Notes: generated by a model not told the origin, from the sequence alone. 64,000 nt of DNA from Gnetum montanum (GCA_015680685.1 MNCI01023742.1:1196979-1260978), one strand, 5' to 3'; positions 21,701-35,600 are shown, numbered from the stretch's first letter. A program made the numbers and translations.

Positions 21701-22611
21701 TGATGAGTGGTGAGGTACCCCTACACTCAACCATATGAAACAAGCATCGCACACGCGATCCGGTTGAACTTCGCAGATGGACTAGTTGTGGCACCTAGAT
21801 AGTTAGCCTTAGGTCGCAGTTCGCTATCTTCTCACCTGGACTAGTATTGCATTTGTCACATATGATTTAGTCTAGATGAGGTGTATGATGTGTTCCTAAT
21901 CTATGCTACTCTTGAAGGCAGTGGAAAATAATATTAACTAAGCTAAACTAGGAGGAAAGGGTAAGAAAATCTAATCTAGCCTAAGTGCGACAAGCAACCG
22001 ATTCCTTGATCAACCGTACACATCTTGGACTTTGTGCATGACTACCACTAGGACTACCAAGTGTAGATCCTAGGTACGCCACTGGGATTACCAAGCGTAG
22101 ATCCCAAATATGCCACTGGGTTACCAAGCGTAGGTCCTAGCTACACCACTGGGCTACCAAGCAATTACACTTAAATGCTCGTAATCAAGTCTTACTCGTT
22201 CTGCGTTCTAGGAGTTTAAGGGTGAGAGAGAGAAAATAGTAAATAACATTAAATAAATAAACAAACAAATAAATGACAAAGTGAATGCTGAAATGATGAA
22301 GTAATCTTGATCTTTATTGCTGATCATGTGTGTGTCCAAGTATGGCACACTCGAATAAAGACATCGTACAATTACATTCACCACATTGCGGGCAGACACG
22401 GAAAAAAATCTAACTATGGAGGGATCAAATTGCCAGAGCTTTACTACTCTAAAACTAGGATCCCAAACAAGGGAGTGCCACATCTTATTTATAGATATGG
22501 CGGCGGACTGCGATATTGCGTACGCGATATCGTAGGGAAGACGCGATATCGCAGGGCATGCAATATTGCAGTGGGCGCGATATCGTGGCCTATGCGAATT
22601 GCGTCTCATCA
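21701..22611 (-). repeat. B 5' LTR
   Basis: 911 bp, TGATGAG...CTCATCA, matching 14059-14933 closely. Differences are mostly C/T and G/A, plus one extra ACCAAGCGTAG cassette near 22090-22130. TATAAATA is on the minus strand near 22488-22495. U3 GATATCG palindromes lie at about 22500-22590. Confidence 0.9.
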
Positions 22612-22943
22612 TCATTGACACATGATTTGATGTGTTGATGTGGCCCCATTGATGTAGTATCTATTTTCGCCTATAAATATGCAGTCACCAATTATGTTGA
22701 TGGCATATCTTTTCATAGTTGTAGTGGAGCTCTTGTAGTTTTTTCATTTGAAAGTTAGAATATTTTTCTAAGTGCCCATAGTAAGAGTCAAGAGTGTATA
22801 GATCTTTATTCAAGCACTGTTATATCTAAGCACAACAATGTGTGTGGCAATAAAGACAATATTTTTGATAAACCTTGCAGAACTTTAAAATAGATTAATT
22901 ATTTATTTATGCATTTGATGTTTTATGTATTTCTTTTAATGCT
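22612..22943 (+). repeat. E 5' LTR, piece 2 (core promoter and poly(A) signal)
   Basis: Collinear with E's 3' LTR from about 55030. TATAAATA at 22672-22679, poly(A) signal AATAAA at 22849-22854. It begins with B's right target duplication (TCATT) and ends with C's left target duplication (ATGCT, 22939-22943). Confidence 0.8.
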
Positions 22944-23813
22944 TGATGAGCTGTAAGGTACCCCCTATGCCCAACCATATGAATACGAGCATTCATGTGT
23001 GATCCGGTTGAACTTTGAAGATTAAGTTCTTATGCATCTACGTAGAACAAGGATGAGTTATGCAGTTGTTGTCTTCCCAAGCTTACTTTTAAGGCATAAT
23101 TGTATGATTAAGTAAACTTGAGGTATATGATTTTTATGTTTTTTTTATATTTTCTTTCCTGGTCTCCTAAGTGTGTGTAATGAAAAGATTTAATTAACTA
23201 ATGGGTTTTTGTAACTCTAATGTGAATCAAATTTGAACACTAGCATCCATTCCCACTCTCTGGACACATCCTGAACCAGTGTAACACTATTGGGATTACC
23301 AAACACTAGTCGCTATTGGGTTACCAAGTGTTCCACGTATGCTCGAAGTGGGCATGTTGAGTGTGCTAATTCATTGATAATTGATAATTAATAATTCTAT
23401 GGAAATAACATTAATTACCTATTGAAAGCATCAAATAATAGTAAATAACATTAAATGTAATAATTAAGCTATTTTAAATGTTGCAAGGTTTATCACAAAG
23501 TTTGTATTTATTTCTGGACATAAGGTATGCTCGGGTACACAATGCTCAAATAAAGATCCATTCACTCTATGACTTCTACTGCAGGCACTCAGAAATAATT
23601 CTAACTTTGGAAGGAAAAAATTGCAAGAGTTCAACTAAAGGACTAAAAAATTACTACCCAAGACTAAGCACCCCTGTCTCTTATTTATAGCCAACAAGAC
23701 CGGCTCTAACATCACATGTCTGATGTCGCTTGGCCCATCCCATATCGTGTATTTGATATCGAGGATCCAATATTGTGGGTTTGATATTAGGTGGCTTATT
23801 TGGTGACTCATCA
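22944..23813 (-). repeat. C 3' LTR
   Basis: 870 bp, TGATGAGCTGTAAGG...GACTCATCA. In sense orientation the U3 holds decayed GATATCG-type units (23720-23790) and a TATAAATA (plus strand about 23680-23687) like B's. The ACCAAACACTAG and GGTTACCAAGTG blocks of the superfamily are at about 23295-23330. Confidence 0.85.
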
Positions 23814-24200
23814 TACCCTCATGACTGAGTGAAAAATTATCCTCGAGTTCATTACAAAATATTAGGAAGGTATGAGATTATTAACTGAACGACAATTGAC
23901 GGTGACATAGAATGATAGACACAAAGTGCTCGATGAATGGATTGACAAACGTATTACAACATTGGTGTTCATAACCATTGTGGTGAACACTATACATAGA
24001 TGACATCTAGTCCCTCATTTGATAGCTTGAAGAGAGAGAGAGAAAAGAAAATTAGGTGCATTACTGCTGATGTAAAAAAGATGCACACCATTGTTCATCC
24101 ATGGCCACATGACTAAGTGTGTTCCTTGCGTCAATGCTCTAGCTCCAGTCCATCTTGAGTGATTCCTCCTATCCTAATCCATTGTTCATGTGATCACCAT
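23814..24200 (-). pseudogene. ORF2 stub of element C
   Basis: The ATG at 24200 sits directly after the conserved splice-acceptor sequence (TACTAAT 24230-24224, AG 24202-24201), where ORF2 starts in B, E and F. Only about 390 bp separates it from the 3' LTR, and the frame has early stops. D has the same short stub (37993-38386) with recognisable shared sequence, for example the TGGTGTTCATAACCATTGTGG stretch. The conserved ORF2 N-domain and coiled coil are missing. Confidence 0.5.
23816..23829 (-). other. C 3' polypurine tract (PPT-like motif 3)
   Basis: Minus strand CTCAGTCATGAGGG, then TA and the LTR. One G-to-A change interrupts the G run. Confidence 0.65.
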
Positions 24201-25793
24201 CTACACACACAACACAATCACAAATTAGTAAGGATAGATAAGAGATAATGTAGTTGATAACTTGCCTCAATATGAAACACATTGGCTAAGTTGTGGGTAT
24301 GGCAGATACTGGGTTAGAGGTTTGTAAGTGATAACTACCCAAGGTGTAGGGGTGAGATAAGTAATTTGCAATAGGCCTCCATGACTAAGAGCAAACCTCC
24401 AATAGCAATAGGATGGAAAACAAAAGAAAAAAGGATGATAAGAGGAATAACAATGGTGAAGCCAATAAAAATGCATAGAAGGGAAGAGAAAAATAAACAT
24501 TGATGTCATGGATGGGGCGAAATGAGAAATAGTTGATTGCAAGAAATGTTTAAGGGAAATAACTTAACAATTTCTCCAAAAAGGAATGCTAGTGGATCCT
24601 CCCCAAAGCAGGCTCATATACTTTATGCCCTAACAAACCGACAAACCAAAGAGTCTATAGGCTCTAGGGATGACATATGGAGATCATAGTTTAGAATTCA
24701 CCCACAAGAATTTACCAAAGAATAACAATGTGCCAACTAAGATATAGACTAATCATAAAATTGACAATGAGGTCGAATACGGGAAGAAATATGGAAAGAT
24801 AAGAGAGAATGGAATGAACTCCCAAAATCAAGGTTGTGTAAAGTCCCTCATGTATTATGTGGTTAAGGTGACTTAATAAGATTTAGTCCAAATCCAAATT
24901 AAAACTAACCACATCTAGTGACCTCGCATAAACACACTTGACCAACCCATCCTCCTGAAGTAACAAGAATTCTTTCACAAAGAAACAACCATCCCAAAAA
25001 GAGAAAAAATAGAGAAGTAGGAAGTGAGAAAGGGCCTTAGTTAGAGGGAACCTCCAAGCATGGATAACATGTCTTTATAGTGCCATAACCAGTGCTTGTA
25101 GCCCATGTTCCTTTATTATGTATAAGGGGTGTGCTTTGAATTCCCACCAGTTTTTTTTTTTTTTCTTTTTTGAGTGGGAACCACATCATGCAAAGACTTA
25201 TTTGATTCATTCAACTTCCTGATACTATTTGATAGCAGAATGGCAGAAAACCTATGAAAAATAGCTAAGTACCCAAGAGAATAGCCAGCACAAATGTGTC
25301 GAATTCCCTTGAAGTCATACCCTTTTCAATCCATTTGAATATTTCCTTGGTTTGAAGAATACCAAGCCACAAATTCATTAATAGGTTTTGATTAGAAAAA
25401 AGGATAGTACATTTCCAAAATAAAGGGAGACCATAGAGTTGAATGGATGAATGGATGACATGGATTCATTACCTGTGTTATTAAAAGAAATCGTATCTTA
25501 GCATTAACATTAAAAGTTAAAGGTAAAAACAAAACATTAGCAATCAACACCATTATAGTACAATCCACCATCATGAGCACTTATTATGTGACAAGTGAGA
25601 ATAAATCAAACAAAATGTAACAGAGAAAGAAATAGTAAACATGTTAACAATGGTGTAAAACAAAAACAAGTAAATATGAAAAATGTGTAAAACAAAAAAG
25701 ACAAAAGAAACTGAGGGCTTAGAATAATTTGCATTGATTACCATCTCCCCCATGACTAAGTTGGAAGGAGGAGATCCAAAATAATGAGTGGAG
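24201..25793 (-). other. C spacer between pol and ORF2 stub
   Basis: Noncoding. In sense order: PPT-like motif 1 at 25747-25760 (CTTAGTCATGGGGG), blocks shared with D and E, the conserved core at 24591-24610, PPT-like motif 2 at 24376-24389 (CTTAGTCATGGAGG), and the splice-acceptor sequence. No U3-like internal promoter was found here. Confidence 0.55.
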
Positions 25794-28700
25794 CTATTCA
25801 TCAATAGAGGTAGTGTTAGTACTAGGTGTTTTGGGCATATGAAAAGGTTTGGTTTGCTAAATGTTGATCAGTAATTTCTTATCTAGGCTTCCAGGTTTAT
25901 AGATCATCATGGCCCCTGAAGGAAAATTTTCATGAATGATATAAGGTCCTTTCCATAGTGTTTGAAATTTAGTTTTTTATGGCACATGTGCGAGATTCCA
26001 ATAAAGAACCATATCTCCTAGTTGGTATTTGACTTTTCTAATTCTTAGGTCATGACATTGTTTGTTGAAGGCCTTGTGTAGTTCATTGGATGATAGGGTG
26101 GCTAATCAGTTTTTATCTAGCAAATTAAGATTCATTAACCGTTCTTTCTGTGCTAGACTGAGGTCAAGGTTAAGGTCACATGCTGTAAATAGTGTACAGA
26201 GGTTAGTTTGGATAGGAAGTGTTGAAAGTTTACCGTATACTAACTCATAGGGAGAGTAGCCTATAGGGAGTTTCCATGTGGAGTAGTAGGCCCAAAGAGC
26301 ATTATTCAATTTAGTGCTCCAATCTCACCTATATTTGTTAATGGTTCGTGTCAAAATTTTTGTGATTTCCCTGTTGGTGACTTTGACTTAACCATTTGCT
26401 TGAGGATGATATGGTGTAGTTAGTTTATGCTCAACTCCTAAGCATTGTATTAAATTTTAAAAATTTACACCTATAAAATGTGTACCATTATTAGAAATAA
26501 GTGAATGAGGCACGCTAAACTTATTTACGATTTGTTGTTGAACAAATCATGCAGCGATAGATGATGTACAGTCAATAATAGTGGCTACTGCTACCCATTT
26601 TGTAAAATAGTCAACAACAAAAATAGTGTATGATTTTCCATTGGACATCAATGTAATAGGCCCCATAGAATCAATACCCCATATGTTGAAGGATTATAAG
26701 GGCTAAATCCCTTATTGTGGACCCTCCATTCTAGTAGTCATTCCCCCGTAGCATTGGCAGCACTCACAAGATTGGACAAAATGATGGGTGTCCCGAAATA
26801 ATGTAGGTGAATAATATCCTACAAGCAAGATTTTAATGGCTGTTCATCTCCCAACATAATGACTTCCACAAGGGCCCTCATGAGCATCTTGGAGAACTCA
26901 CAATTGATTTGCGTCAGGAACACACCATCAGACTAAGCCATCAGAACTCTCCTTGTAAAGGTGTCCATTGATTTCCATGAAATGTTTAACTCAGTGGAGA
27001 AACTGTTATTTCTTTTTAACATCTAGCCCTTGTGGTGTTTCTTGTGTGAGAAGATAAGTAAGAATGCTACTATACCAATTTGTATCTATGGGTGATTAAT
27101 TATTTATTATACTTGCAAAGAGGAGTTCATCAGGGAAGCGATTAGAAATTGGATATTCATCCTCTTTATTGTTCCATCGCAATTGAGATAAATGATCGAC
27201 AACAACATTCTTGGTGCCTCTATGATCTACTATTGTGAGATCTAACTCTTGCAAGATCACAAGCCATCGTATGATGCGAGGGCTCACCATTGGTTTATTC
27301 ATAAGGAACTGAGTTGCACTATGATCTGTGTGTACAAATACCTTATAGCCTAATACATAGTGTCTAAATTTCTCTAATGCAAACACCAGGGTCATTAACT
27401 CTTTTTCTGTTGTGGTATAGTTGAGTTGTGCACTAGCAATACTTTGACTTGCATAGTAAATGTAATAGGGACATTTGTGGTCATCTAACTATGTAAGTAT
27501 AGCTCCTAAAGCAAAATTGGATGTGTTAGTCATTATATGAAATGGTCTGGACCAATCAGGAGTTTGTAGAATGGGTGTTTCTACGAGCTTCTGCTTCAAG
27601 ATTTGGAAATGTAACTCACATTCCTTGGTCTATTCAAAAGATATGTCCTTTTTTGTCAATTCTACCAACAGTTTTGCAATCTTCAAAAATTTCTCGATGA
27701 AGCATCTCTAATATCCAATATGTCCAAGGAATGATCAGACATCTTTTATAGTTTTAGGTTGATGAGTGATTCCTTGGATGAATTTAATTTTTTTAGGATC
27801 CACCTCTATCCCTGTTTGTAAACTTTTATGCCTTAATACAAGCCCTCTTGGACCATTAAGTGGCTTTTTTGCCAATTGAGCCTTAGGTTGGTTTCAACAC
27901 TTCGTTTTAGTACTAACTCTAATCGATTTAATGCTTATTCAAAGTTTTCTCCATAGGTGGAGAAATCATCCATAAAAACCTCTACACCATTCCCTATTTG
28001 CTACTGAAATATACTAAGAACCAAATGTTGAAACGTTGCTAGAGCATTGCACAAGCCAAACAACATCTGCCTATATGCAAAGGTCCCCCAAGGACTTGTG
28101 AGTGTAGTTTTGGCTTGGTCTTCTAGTGCTATTTGGATTTGATTGTACCCATTGTAACCCTCCAAAAACCTATAATAACAATGCCTTGCAATGGTATCTA
28201 AGACTTAGTCAACGAATGGCAATGGGAAATGATCTTTAAATGTTGCCATATTTAATAGCCTAAAGTCTATACACATCCTTCATTTACCATCTTTTTTAGG
28301 CACAATGACTAATGGACTAACCCATTCACTATCAACAATGGGGTAGATGAACACGGCCTTTAGAAGTTGTTCAATTTCTTTCTTAACTACTTACTTAAGC
28401 TTTGGGTTCAGTCATCTTTGTAGTTGTTATTGACACTTCATAGAGGGGTCAGTGTAAATTCTATGTTGCCATATCCTAGGATCTATTCCAGTTAATTTGG
28501 GATATGACAAAGCAAAGGCTTTTGACCATTTTTTACCATTTTCAGTAGTCTTTCTTTTTGTTGAGGAGCGAACTTAGCATTAACGATTACTGATTTTCCA
28601 TTCTTGAGAAATGCATACTCCATACCAATGGGCAACAATTTTAATTGAAGCGGCTCTTGCTTAAACTTGTCACAGATTTTCAACTTTCCCTAGTTGATAT

Positions 28701-29117
28701 TTTTGGTGTAAGTACTTGGAAGTTGGTGATGAACTTGCTCCAATGCATCTATGCTATCAATATAGGCACAAGTTAAGCTTTTAATTGGTTCCATGCGTAA
28801 ATTTGAATTACTCTCTAGGTCAGCTGTTAGCCACTAGGTGTCTTCCTATCTTGTGGTTGTTGCATACAGGCATCTCTGTATGTCAATTACTTGTGCACAC
28901 TGGTTGCATGCAGGCAATGTTAAGTGTTGTACAAACTAAGACTTCTGCACGTAGTTGCATCCTATGTCACTATATGTGATGCATGAGACTTTCTTCTTCT
29001 TGATTCTCCCAAATGCATTTTCTTTTGATATCTCTAGGAAAAGATCACGTATTCCTAGGCATGCATCAATCATATTTAGCCATGCTCTTCCCATTATGAT
29101 TGGGAAGTCCCCTTTAC
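25794..29117 (-). pseudogene. Pol of element C (3' protease, RT, RNase H, integrase)
   Basis: Reverse-transcription and integration enzymes, read leftwards from the D insertion. It begins within the protease region (PIIMGRAWL near 29100). RT carries VEVFMDDFSTYG near 27975, so the catalytic MDD is kept. RNase H is at 27096-27395 (FALEKFRHYVLGY...HTDHSATQFLMNK). Integrase has GIDSMGP near 26670 with its first Asp, then SNNGTHF near 26490, where Asn stands at the second catalytic Asp, and later G-stop-VKV near 26395, where Lys stands at the catalytic Glu. It ends with the QTKPF-type tail and TAG at 25794-25796. Many stops. It is non-functional. Confidence 0.75.
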
Positions 29118-29122
29118 AGTGG

Positions 29123-30106
29123 TGATGAGAGCGGTTACTCTAGCAGTTATTCTAATTATTAGAGTAGTTACTCTAGTAATTACTCTAATTATTAGAGTGA
29201 TTACTCTAGTAGTTATTCTAATTATTAGAGTGGTTACTCTAGCAGTTACTCTAGTAGTTATTCTAATTATTAGAGTCATTACTTTAGTGGGCAATTTAGC
29301 AGTTATTCTAATTATTAGAGTAGTTACTCCCAAGCCTATAAATACAGTGCCCAGGCGCACAATTGAAAGGAAGTCTTTTAGCAATCAAGTAGTGAAACTC
29401 TTGTAGTCTGTTTGATAGTTAGAGTATTTTCCAAGTGCCTATAGCAGGAGGCCTAAGTGTGGATGGATCTTTATTAGAGCATTGTGTACCTGAGCACACA
29501 TTGTGTACAGCAATAAAGATGAGCTCTTTGATTCATCCTTGCAACACTTGAGATTTGTTTTCTTACGCATTTCTTTTCTTTTATTTTCTTATGCATTTAT
29601 TTTATTTTATTTTATTTTATGCACTTTACATTTCTGTTATTAGCACAACAATTCATTTTGAAAAATTAATCAAATTATTAAATTACACAAGCATGACCAC
29701 TTCGAGCATGCATGTAATGCTTGGTAACCCAGTAACACTTAGCGTTTGGTAATCCCAGCAATGTTACACTAGTTCAAGATGTGTACGACAAGTGGGAATA
29801 GATGTTGGTGTTAGGATTAGTTAGAACTTAGTTAATGACTAGTTAAGTTAAATTAGTCACTTAGTTACCTCTCTCCTTCCCTACTAGCGTAGGACATAAA
29901 AACATAAAAGCTATAAAAATCATATGCCTCAAGCTTACTTAATCATACAATTGTGACATATAGGTAAGCTTGGGAAGACAATGATCAACCAACCCATCCT
30001 TGTTCCACAAGGGGGCATAAGCACTTAGTCCTTGGAATTTGACCAGATCATGCATGAAACGCTTGTATTCGTATGGTTGAGCGTAGGGGTACCTCGCCGC
30101 TCATCA
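29123..30106 (+). repeat. D 5' LTR
   Basis: 984 bp, TGATGAG...CTCATCA. U3 is an array of ~36-bp units (separate entry). TATAAATA at 29337-29344, poly(A) signal AATAAA at 29512-29517, then U5 with superfamily blocks ending GTAGGGGTACCTCGCCGCTC. Confidence 0.9.
29133..29332 (+). repeat. U3 tandem array of palindromic units in D 5' LTR
   Basis: About five to six units of TTACTCTAGYAGTTATTCTA followed by ATTATTAGAGT. Each contains the near-perfect palindrome CTCTAATTATTAGAG or a variant. It ends just before the TATA box. The ORFs in both directions across it are only the repeat translated. An enhancer-like role is inference from position. Confidence 0.75.
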
Positions 30107-30107
30107 T

Positions 30108-30125
30108 TGGTACTGTTGCTAGGGA
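30108..30125 (+). other. D primer-binding site (tRNA-Asp type)
   Basis: TGGTACTGTTGCTAGGGA directly after the 5' LTR. Differences from the tRNA-Asp complement are transitions. Confidence 0.75.
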
Positions 30126-30242
30126 CTTAGTTGTTTGTGCACTAACTAAAACATAGGAAATCATTCACATCGTTGGAAGGAATCCTTAGAGTTGGTTGAG
30201 AAAATAATAAACAAGAATACATTGCACACTAAATAGACAAGT

Positions 30243-32631
30243 ATGTCTCCTTCTTTGTATGAAAGCGCCTCACCTCCTAGGTCTAAAACAAGAAACAGTC
30301 AATGGCGTAATACACATGACCTTGATCTGCCAGTCCCTCAATAAGTTCGAGTGGTATATATTCATCCCAATGAGTATATACCAGACTTCACCTTTATCCT
30401 CCATCAATATGAACAACTGCATTGGCGAGACTTCAAAGGTAACATAATGTTACCTCCTGATCGTTCAGTCCTAAGCATGCTTCTTCATTCTCTCACATGA
30501 ATTGGCATGCTGTACTTACATGCAGAATACGTTGTGCAAGACCATGACTCGAGAGAATACTATTCCACAAAGGCACAATGTCAAAGGGGCTTACAACAAG
30601 AGAGACATCATAAGTCTTTGAAGGGTAAGTGGTCCTAGGATGCCCCACATGTCTTAAGCAAAAATAAGGGTGGTGAACCTACCTCAGGTAGTTGCCCACA
30701 CAACGATGTTCCTCTCCTTGAATTTGGCCAAGGGGTTGTATACCATAACCTTCATTCCACTATTCATAACCTAGATTCTGATACCCACAGGCACAAAGGG
30801 TCTGAAAAAGGGACATGAACTCATGATAAAGGTGGACATTCTGATCGCAATCGCGATAGGGGCCGAGACCATAGAAGAGAAGGTAGCAGACAACATCATG
30901 GTGACGGTTCTCCTTCTTCTTTACCTTCATCATCTCCTTCATCCTCTCCTTCAATTTTTGGACATGGTTATAAAGAAAAAGACCATGGGGATAAAGGTAG
31001 GTGAATTGGAGATCATAGAAAAAATAGCCAGAAAAGGGAACGAGGGCACTCTAGAGAGTCATGACATAGAAGAAGGGAGAGTAGGGAACAACGTAGGCAT
31101 CATAGATGCCATGGATGAGACGATCATGATGAATCCCTCCTCACTACTCAAAGCATGTTAGACATAACTAAGGCTATTAGAATTCCAACAAGGAATTAAA
31201 AAGATAGTAGGATCAAGAGATTAGATATGAACAACATCCCCCGATTTGAAGGAGGATACAATGTTGATCCTCAGAATCATTTACAAGCATTCCATGATGC
31301 ATGTGCCTTACAGAACATAGCGAATTAATGGAAAAAACTTAAGTTATTTCCATGGACATTAGTTAAAGAAGCAGAAAGCTAGTACCAATCTTTAGAACTG
31401 GAATCCATTTGTAGATGGAGTACTATGTTAGAACTATTTAATGACAAGTACAAAACATACTCCCAAGTGTCTAACTTGCAAAAGAAAATCCAAGGCTGAA
31501 AATAAGGAGTACATGAATCCTTGGATGCTACCATGGGCCAATACTATGCGCTGTTACATCATTGTCTTAGCCATGATTATTCGAAAAGGGATCAACTGTG
31601 CCATCTCATGGATGGGATTAAGCATGAAACAAGAAGAACCCCTAGGACTTATGCCCAAGGAAGATTATCTGAGCTTAGGTTCCATCAAATTCAAAGACTA
31701 TTAGAGCAAGTTGCTAAGGAAGAAGGTGAGCTATGGAAGAGAGAAAGTGTAGAAGAGTATAACTGAGATCCTTCCCTTTGAAAGAGGGGAGTAGGATTTT
31801 GTGAAGATGAAGAACAGTCACCACTCGAAGAGATGGTGAATAAGAAAATTTTTCGTATCCAAAAGATGACATCAGAAGTTTTGGCAAAGGTAGACCAAAT
31901 GTGGGACTCCCTAGACAATAGATTTCAAATTGTTCTTAAAATAGTAGAGGAGTCTAGAGAGCAAGGTAGTGAGAAAAAGAAAGAAAGAGGCTAAACATGA
32001 ATATAGCAAGGGTAAGGGCAAAGTTGTCATTATTGAAGAGGTTGTGGATTCGGAAATAGACAATGATAGTGGATGTGAGATATGTCAATATGACCATCCT
32101 AAGGGATGTTACCCTATAATCTTACATCTACAGGAGTTTGGGATGTATGCACTCAACCCACGATTAAACAAAAGGCAAACACCTCAAAGGTTACCTTATC
32201 CTCAATGTAACCCAAGGTAGTTCCACGAAACCTTAACATATTATCCAAGTGGAACTCCACCACAACTGATTAAGCAATATCAATAGTGGAAGTGCCCACA
32301 ATCATGGGGAATTCCATCACCAAGGCAACAGTATCCTTATCGACAACCTGACTCGTATGGATATTACGTGCAGTGGCCAATCTTCCCATGTGACTCTACT
32401 AGTCACGTCACTCCTCAACCTCACTACCAAGCCTACAGGTATTATGGGACTCCCTCTTCTAGAGGAAATATTCCACAAGCATATCATCCTTCTCATCTAG
32501 CTGCATCTCTTTCACCAATAGCTCCAATAGCACCTACTCCCTTGATGCAAGGTGAAATCTGTACCTAGCCATAGCAACGTAACACCACAAGGACTGTTAA
32601 CTCTTAGCCTACTATTGGTTCCAATAACCAC
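30243..32631 (+). pseudogene. Gag of element D
   Basis: Structural polyprotein. From ATG 30243 one frame continues to about 31940, followed by one single-base frame shift near 31950, then the pol frame. N-terminal domain with IHPNEYIPDFTFILHQYE near 30380, a Ser/Arg/His-rich linker (30800-31100), capsid region with LDMNNIPRFEGGYNVDPQ near 31225-31280, KKLKLFPWTLV and TYAQGRLSELRFHQIQRL near 31650-31710. A zinc-knuckle variant CEICQYDHPKGC near 32070 has the last Cys one residue early. Then come Pro/Tyr/Gln-rich repeats. About ten in-frame stops, most at codons one transition from Gln, Arg or Trp. Confidence 0.8.
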
Positions 32632-35600
32632 ATGAAGAAAAGACCTTTCTTTAGAACCAACAGTCCAACTGAGCCCTTGCAATCACAAGTGGCTAATTCC
32701 TTAGACACCTCAGTATCAATCAAAACTTTAGAGCCCTCTTCAACCCAATCACCACACTCAACTCCTACAGTCATGCTAACACATGTTGTCCCCAATTGGA
32801 TCAAAGTTGGCCACCTTCCCAGGAAATTCTCTGATCTTGAGAGTCCTCTAATATACTTACAAATTGTTGGAAATGTGCCATGCAAGGCTTTTTTGGATTC
32901 AGGTTCTAGTGTCAATTTGATTTCTCAAGAAATGTATAAGGCCTGGAACCTACCTCCATTGAAAAAGAGCAACATCCATCTAGAGTTGGCCAACTAGTCC
33001 ATCACTATCCCATTAGGATTGGTGGAAGACATTGTTACCATTGTTTGTGGGTGGTCGTACCCAGCTGACTTCCTAGTGATTCAAGTAAACAATGGTAAGG
33101 GATACTTCCCAATCATAATGGGAAGAGCATGGTTAAGCACCATCGATGCACACCTAGGAATCCATGATCTTTCCCTAGAAATATCAAAGGAAAATACATT
33201 TGAAAAGATCAAGAAGAATAAAGTTCTATGCATCACATACAATGACACGGGGTGTAATTGCATGCAGAGGTCATGGTTTGTGCAAAGTTTAGCATTGCCT
33301 ACATACAATTAATGTGCACAAGTGATTAACATACAAAGATGCCTATATGCAGTAGCCACATGACAGGAAGACACCCAGTGGCTAATAGCTAATCAAGAAA
33401 GTAGTTCACCCATATGCATGGAACCAACTGAGGGTTTAACTTTTGCTTACATCGATAGCATAGACGCATTCGAGCAAGTCCATCGCCAACTTCCAAGTCT
33501 TAACCTTGAAAATATCAACTGGAAGAAGCTGGAAATCCATGAAAAATTTAAGCAGGAGCCCCTCAAGTTGAAACCATTGCCCACTGGTATGGAATACACG
33601 TTCCTTAGAAATAAAAAACTGGTAATTATCAATGCTAAGCTTGCTCCTCAATAGAAAGAAGGACTGCTAAAGGTAATAAATAAATTGTCAGAAGCCTTTG
33701 CTTGGTCATATCCTGAACTAACTGGAATAGATCCTAGGATATGCCAACATAGAATTTACATTGACCCCTCCATGAAGCCTCAAATACAGCCATAAAGGCA
33801 ATTAAACCCTAAGCTAAAGCAAGTAGTTAAAGAAGAAATTGAACAGCTTCTCAAGGCTGGGTTCATATGCCCCATTGCTGATAGCGAATGGGTTAGCCCC
33901 TTAGTTATTGTACCTAAAAAGGGAGGCAAATGAAGGATGTTCATAGATTTTAGGCTACTAAATATGGGAACATTCAAAGATTATTTTCCATTGTCATTTG
34001 TTGACCAAGTCTTAGACACCATCGTAGGGCATCACTATTTCAATTTTTTGGATGGATATAGTAGATATAACCAAATACAAATAGCCCCAGAAGACCAAGC
34101 CAAGACTATGTTCACCAGTCCTTGGGGAATGTTTGCATACAAGAAGATGTCGTTTGGCTTGTGCAATGCCCTTGCAACATTTCAATGACTAGTTATAAGC
34201 ATATTTCAATAGTAGATAGGGAATGGCATGAAGGTCTGTATGGACGACTTCTCCACTTATGGAGCAAACTTTGATCAAGCCTTGGATTGGTTGGAGCAAG
34301 TGTTAAAAAGATGTGTAGAAACTAATTTGAGGCTCAACTGGTAGAAAAGCCATTTGATGGTCCAAGAAAGCATAGTACTAGGGCACACAATATCACACAT
34401 AGGGATAGAGGTAGACCCCAAGAAAATCAAAATTATCTAAGGAATTACCAGTAAACCAGAAACTTTCAAAGATATTCGATGATTCCTTGGACATTCTAGC
34501 TACTATAGGAGATTTATTGAGAACTTTTCAAAGGTTTCCAAACCATTGGTAGAATTAATGAAAAAGGATGTACCTTTCGAGTGGACCAAGGAATGTGAAT
34601 TAGCTTTCCAAAATTTGAAGCAGAGGCTAGTAGAAACAACCATTCTACAAGCTCCTGATTGGTCCAAACCATTCCATATCATGACTGACATGTCCAACTA
34701 TGCTTTAGGAGCTGTACTTACACAGTTAGATGACTAGAAGCATCCTTATTACATCCACTATGCAAGTAGAAGTATCACTAGTGCACAACTTAACTACACT
34801 ACCATAGAGAAAGAATTAATGGATGTAGTGTTTACACTAGAAAATTTTAGACACTATGTATTGGGATATAAAGTATATATACATAAAAATCATAGTGCAA
34901 TCTAGTTCCTCATGAATAAGCCAATGGTAAGCCCTCGTATCATATGATGGCTTGTAATCTTACAAGAGTTCGATTTAACGATGATCGATCACAAGGGCAC
35001 CGAGAATGTAGTTGCTAATCATTTATCTCGATTGCAATGGGACAACAAAGAGGATGAGTATCCAATTTTTGATCATTTCCCTGATGAATTCCTCTTTACT
35101 AGTGTAGTGAATAATCAATCACCCATGGAGAAAAACTAGTATAGTAGCATTCTTACCTATCTCTTCATCCAACAAACACCACAAGAGTTAAACCTTAAGA
35201 ATAAACAATAGTTTCTTCACCGAGCCAAGTACTTTATGAAGATCAATGGGCAACTTTACAAAGTGTGTCCTGATGGATTGGTTCGATGGTGTATTCCTGA
35301 TATAGATCAACTATGAGTTCTCCAAGATGCTTATGAGGGTCTTTGTGGGGGTCATTACGTTGGGAGATGAACAACCATAAAGATCCTACTTACAAGATAT
35401 TATTGGCCTACATTATTTCAGGATGCCCATCATTTCGTCCAATCTTGTGAGTGCTGTCAATGTGATGGGGGAATGACTGCTAGAATGAAGGGTCTACAAC
35501 AATGGATTCAACCATTAGAACCCTTTGACATTTGGGGAATTGATTTTATAGGGCTAATTATAGCAATGTCAAATGGAAAATATTATATTATTGTTGTTGT

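Larger units (their letters stand above)
14059..22611 (-). mobile_element. Element B: gag plus ORF2 retrotransposon lacking pol
   Basis: Minus-strand element of 8553 bp inserted in E's 5' LTR. Target duplication CCATT (14054-14058) / TCATT (22612-22616), one transition. LTRs 14059-14933 and 21701-22611, primer site 21682-21699, polypurine tract 14936-14949. Between them lie only gag (21567 to 19603) and ORF2 (17894 to 15105), separated by a 1.7-kb spacer. No protease, RT, RNase H or integrase sequence is present, so it must have relied on enzymes from another element. Structurally it equals E with pol cut out. Confidence 0.9.

Noticed and set aside
29133-29332. Regular repeats resembling a CRISPR array
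   Set aside because: Plant nuclear context, units are contiguous without unique spacers, and the array is duplicated in both LTRs of D.
29094-29406. ORFs on both strands rich in Ile, Val, Thr and Arg over the D 5' LTR (also 38316-38670)
   Set aside because: They are translations of the U3 tandem palindrome array and end at LTR features; no independent coding signal.
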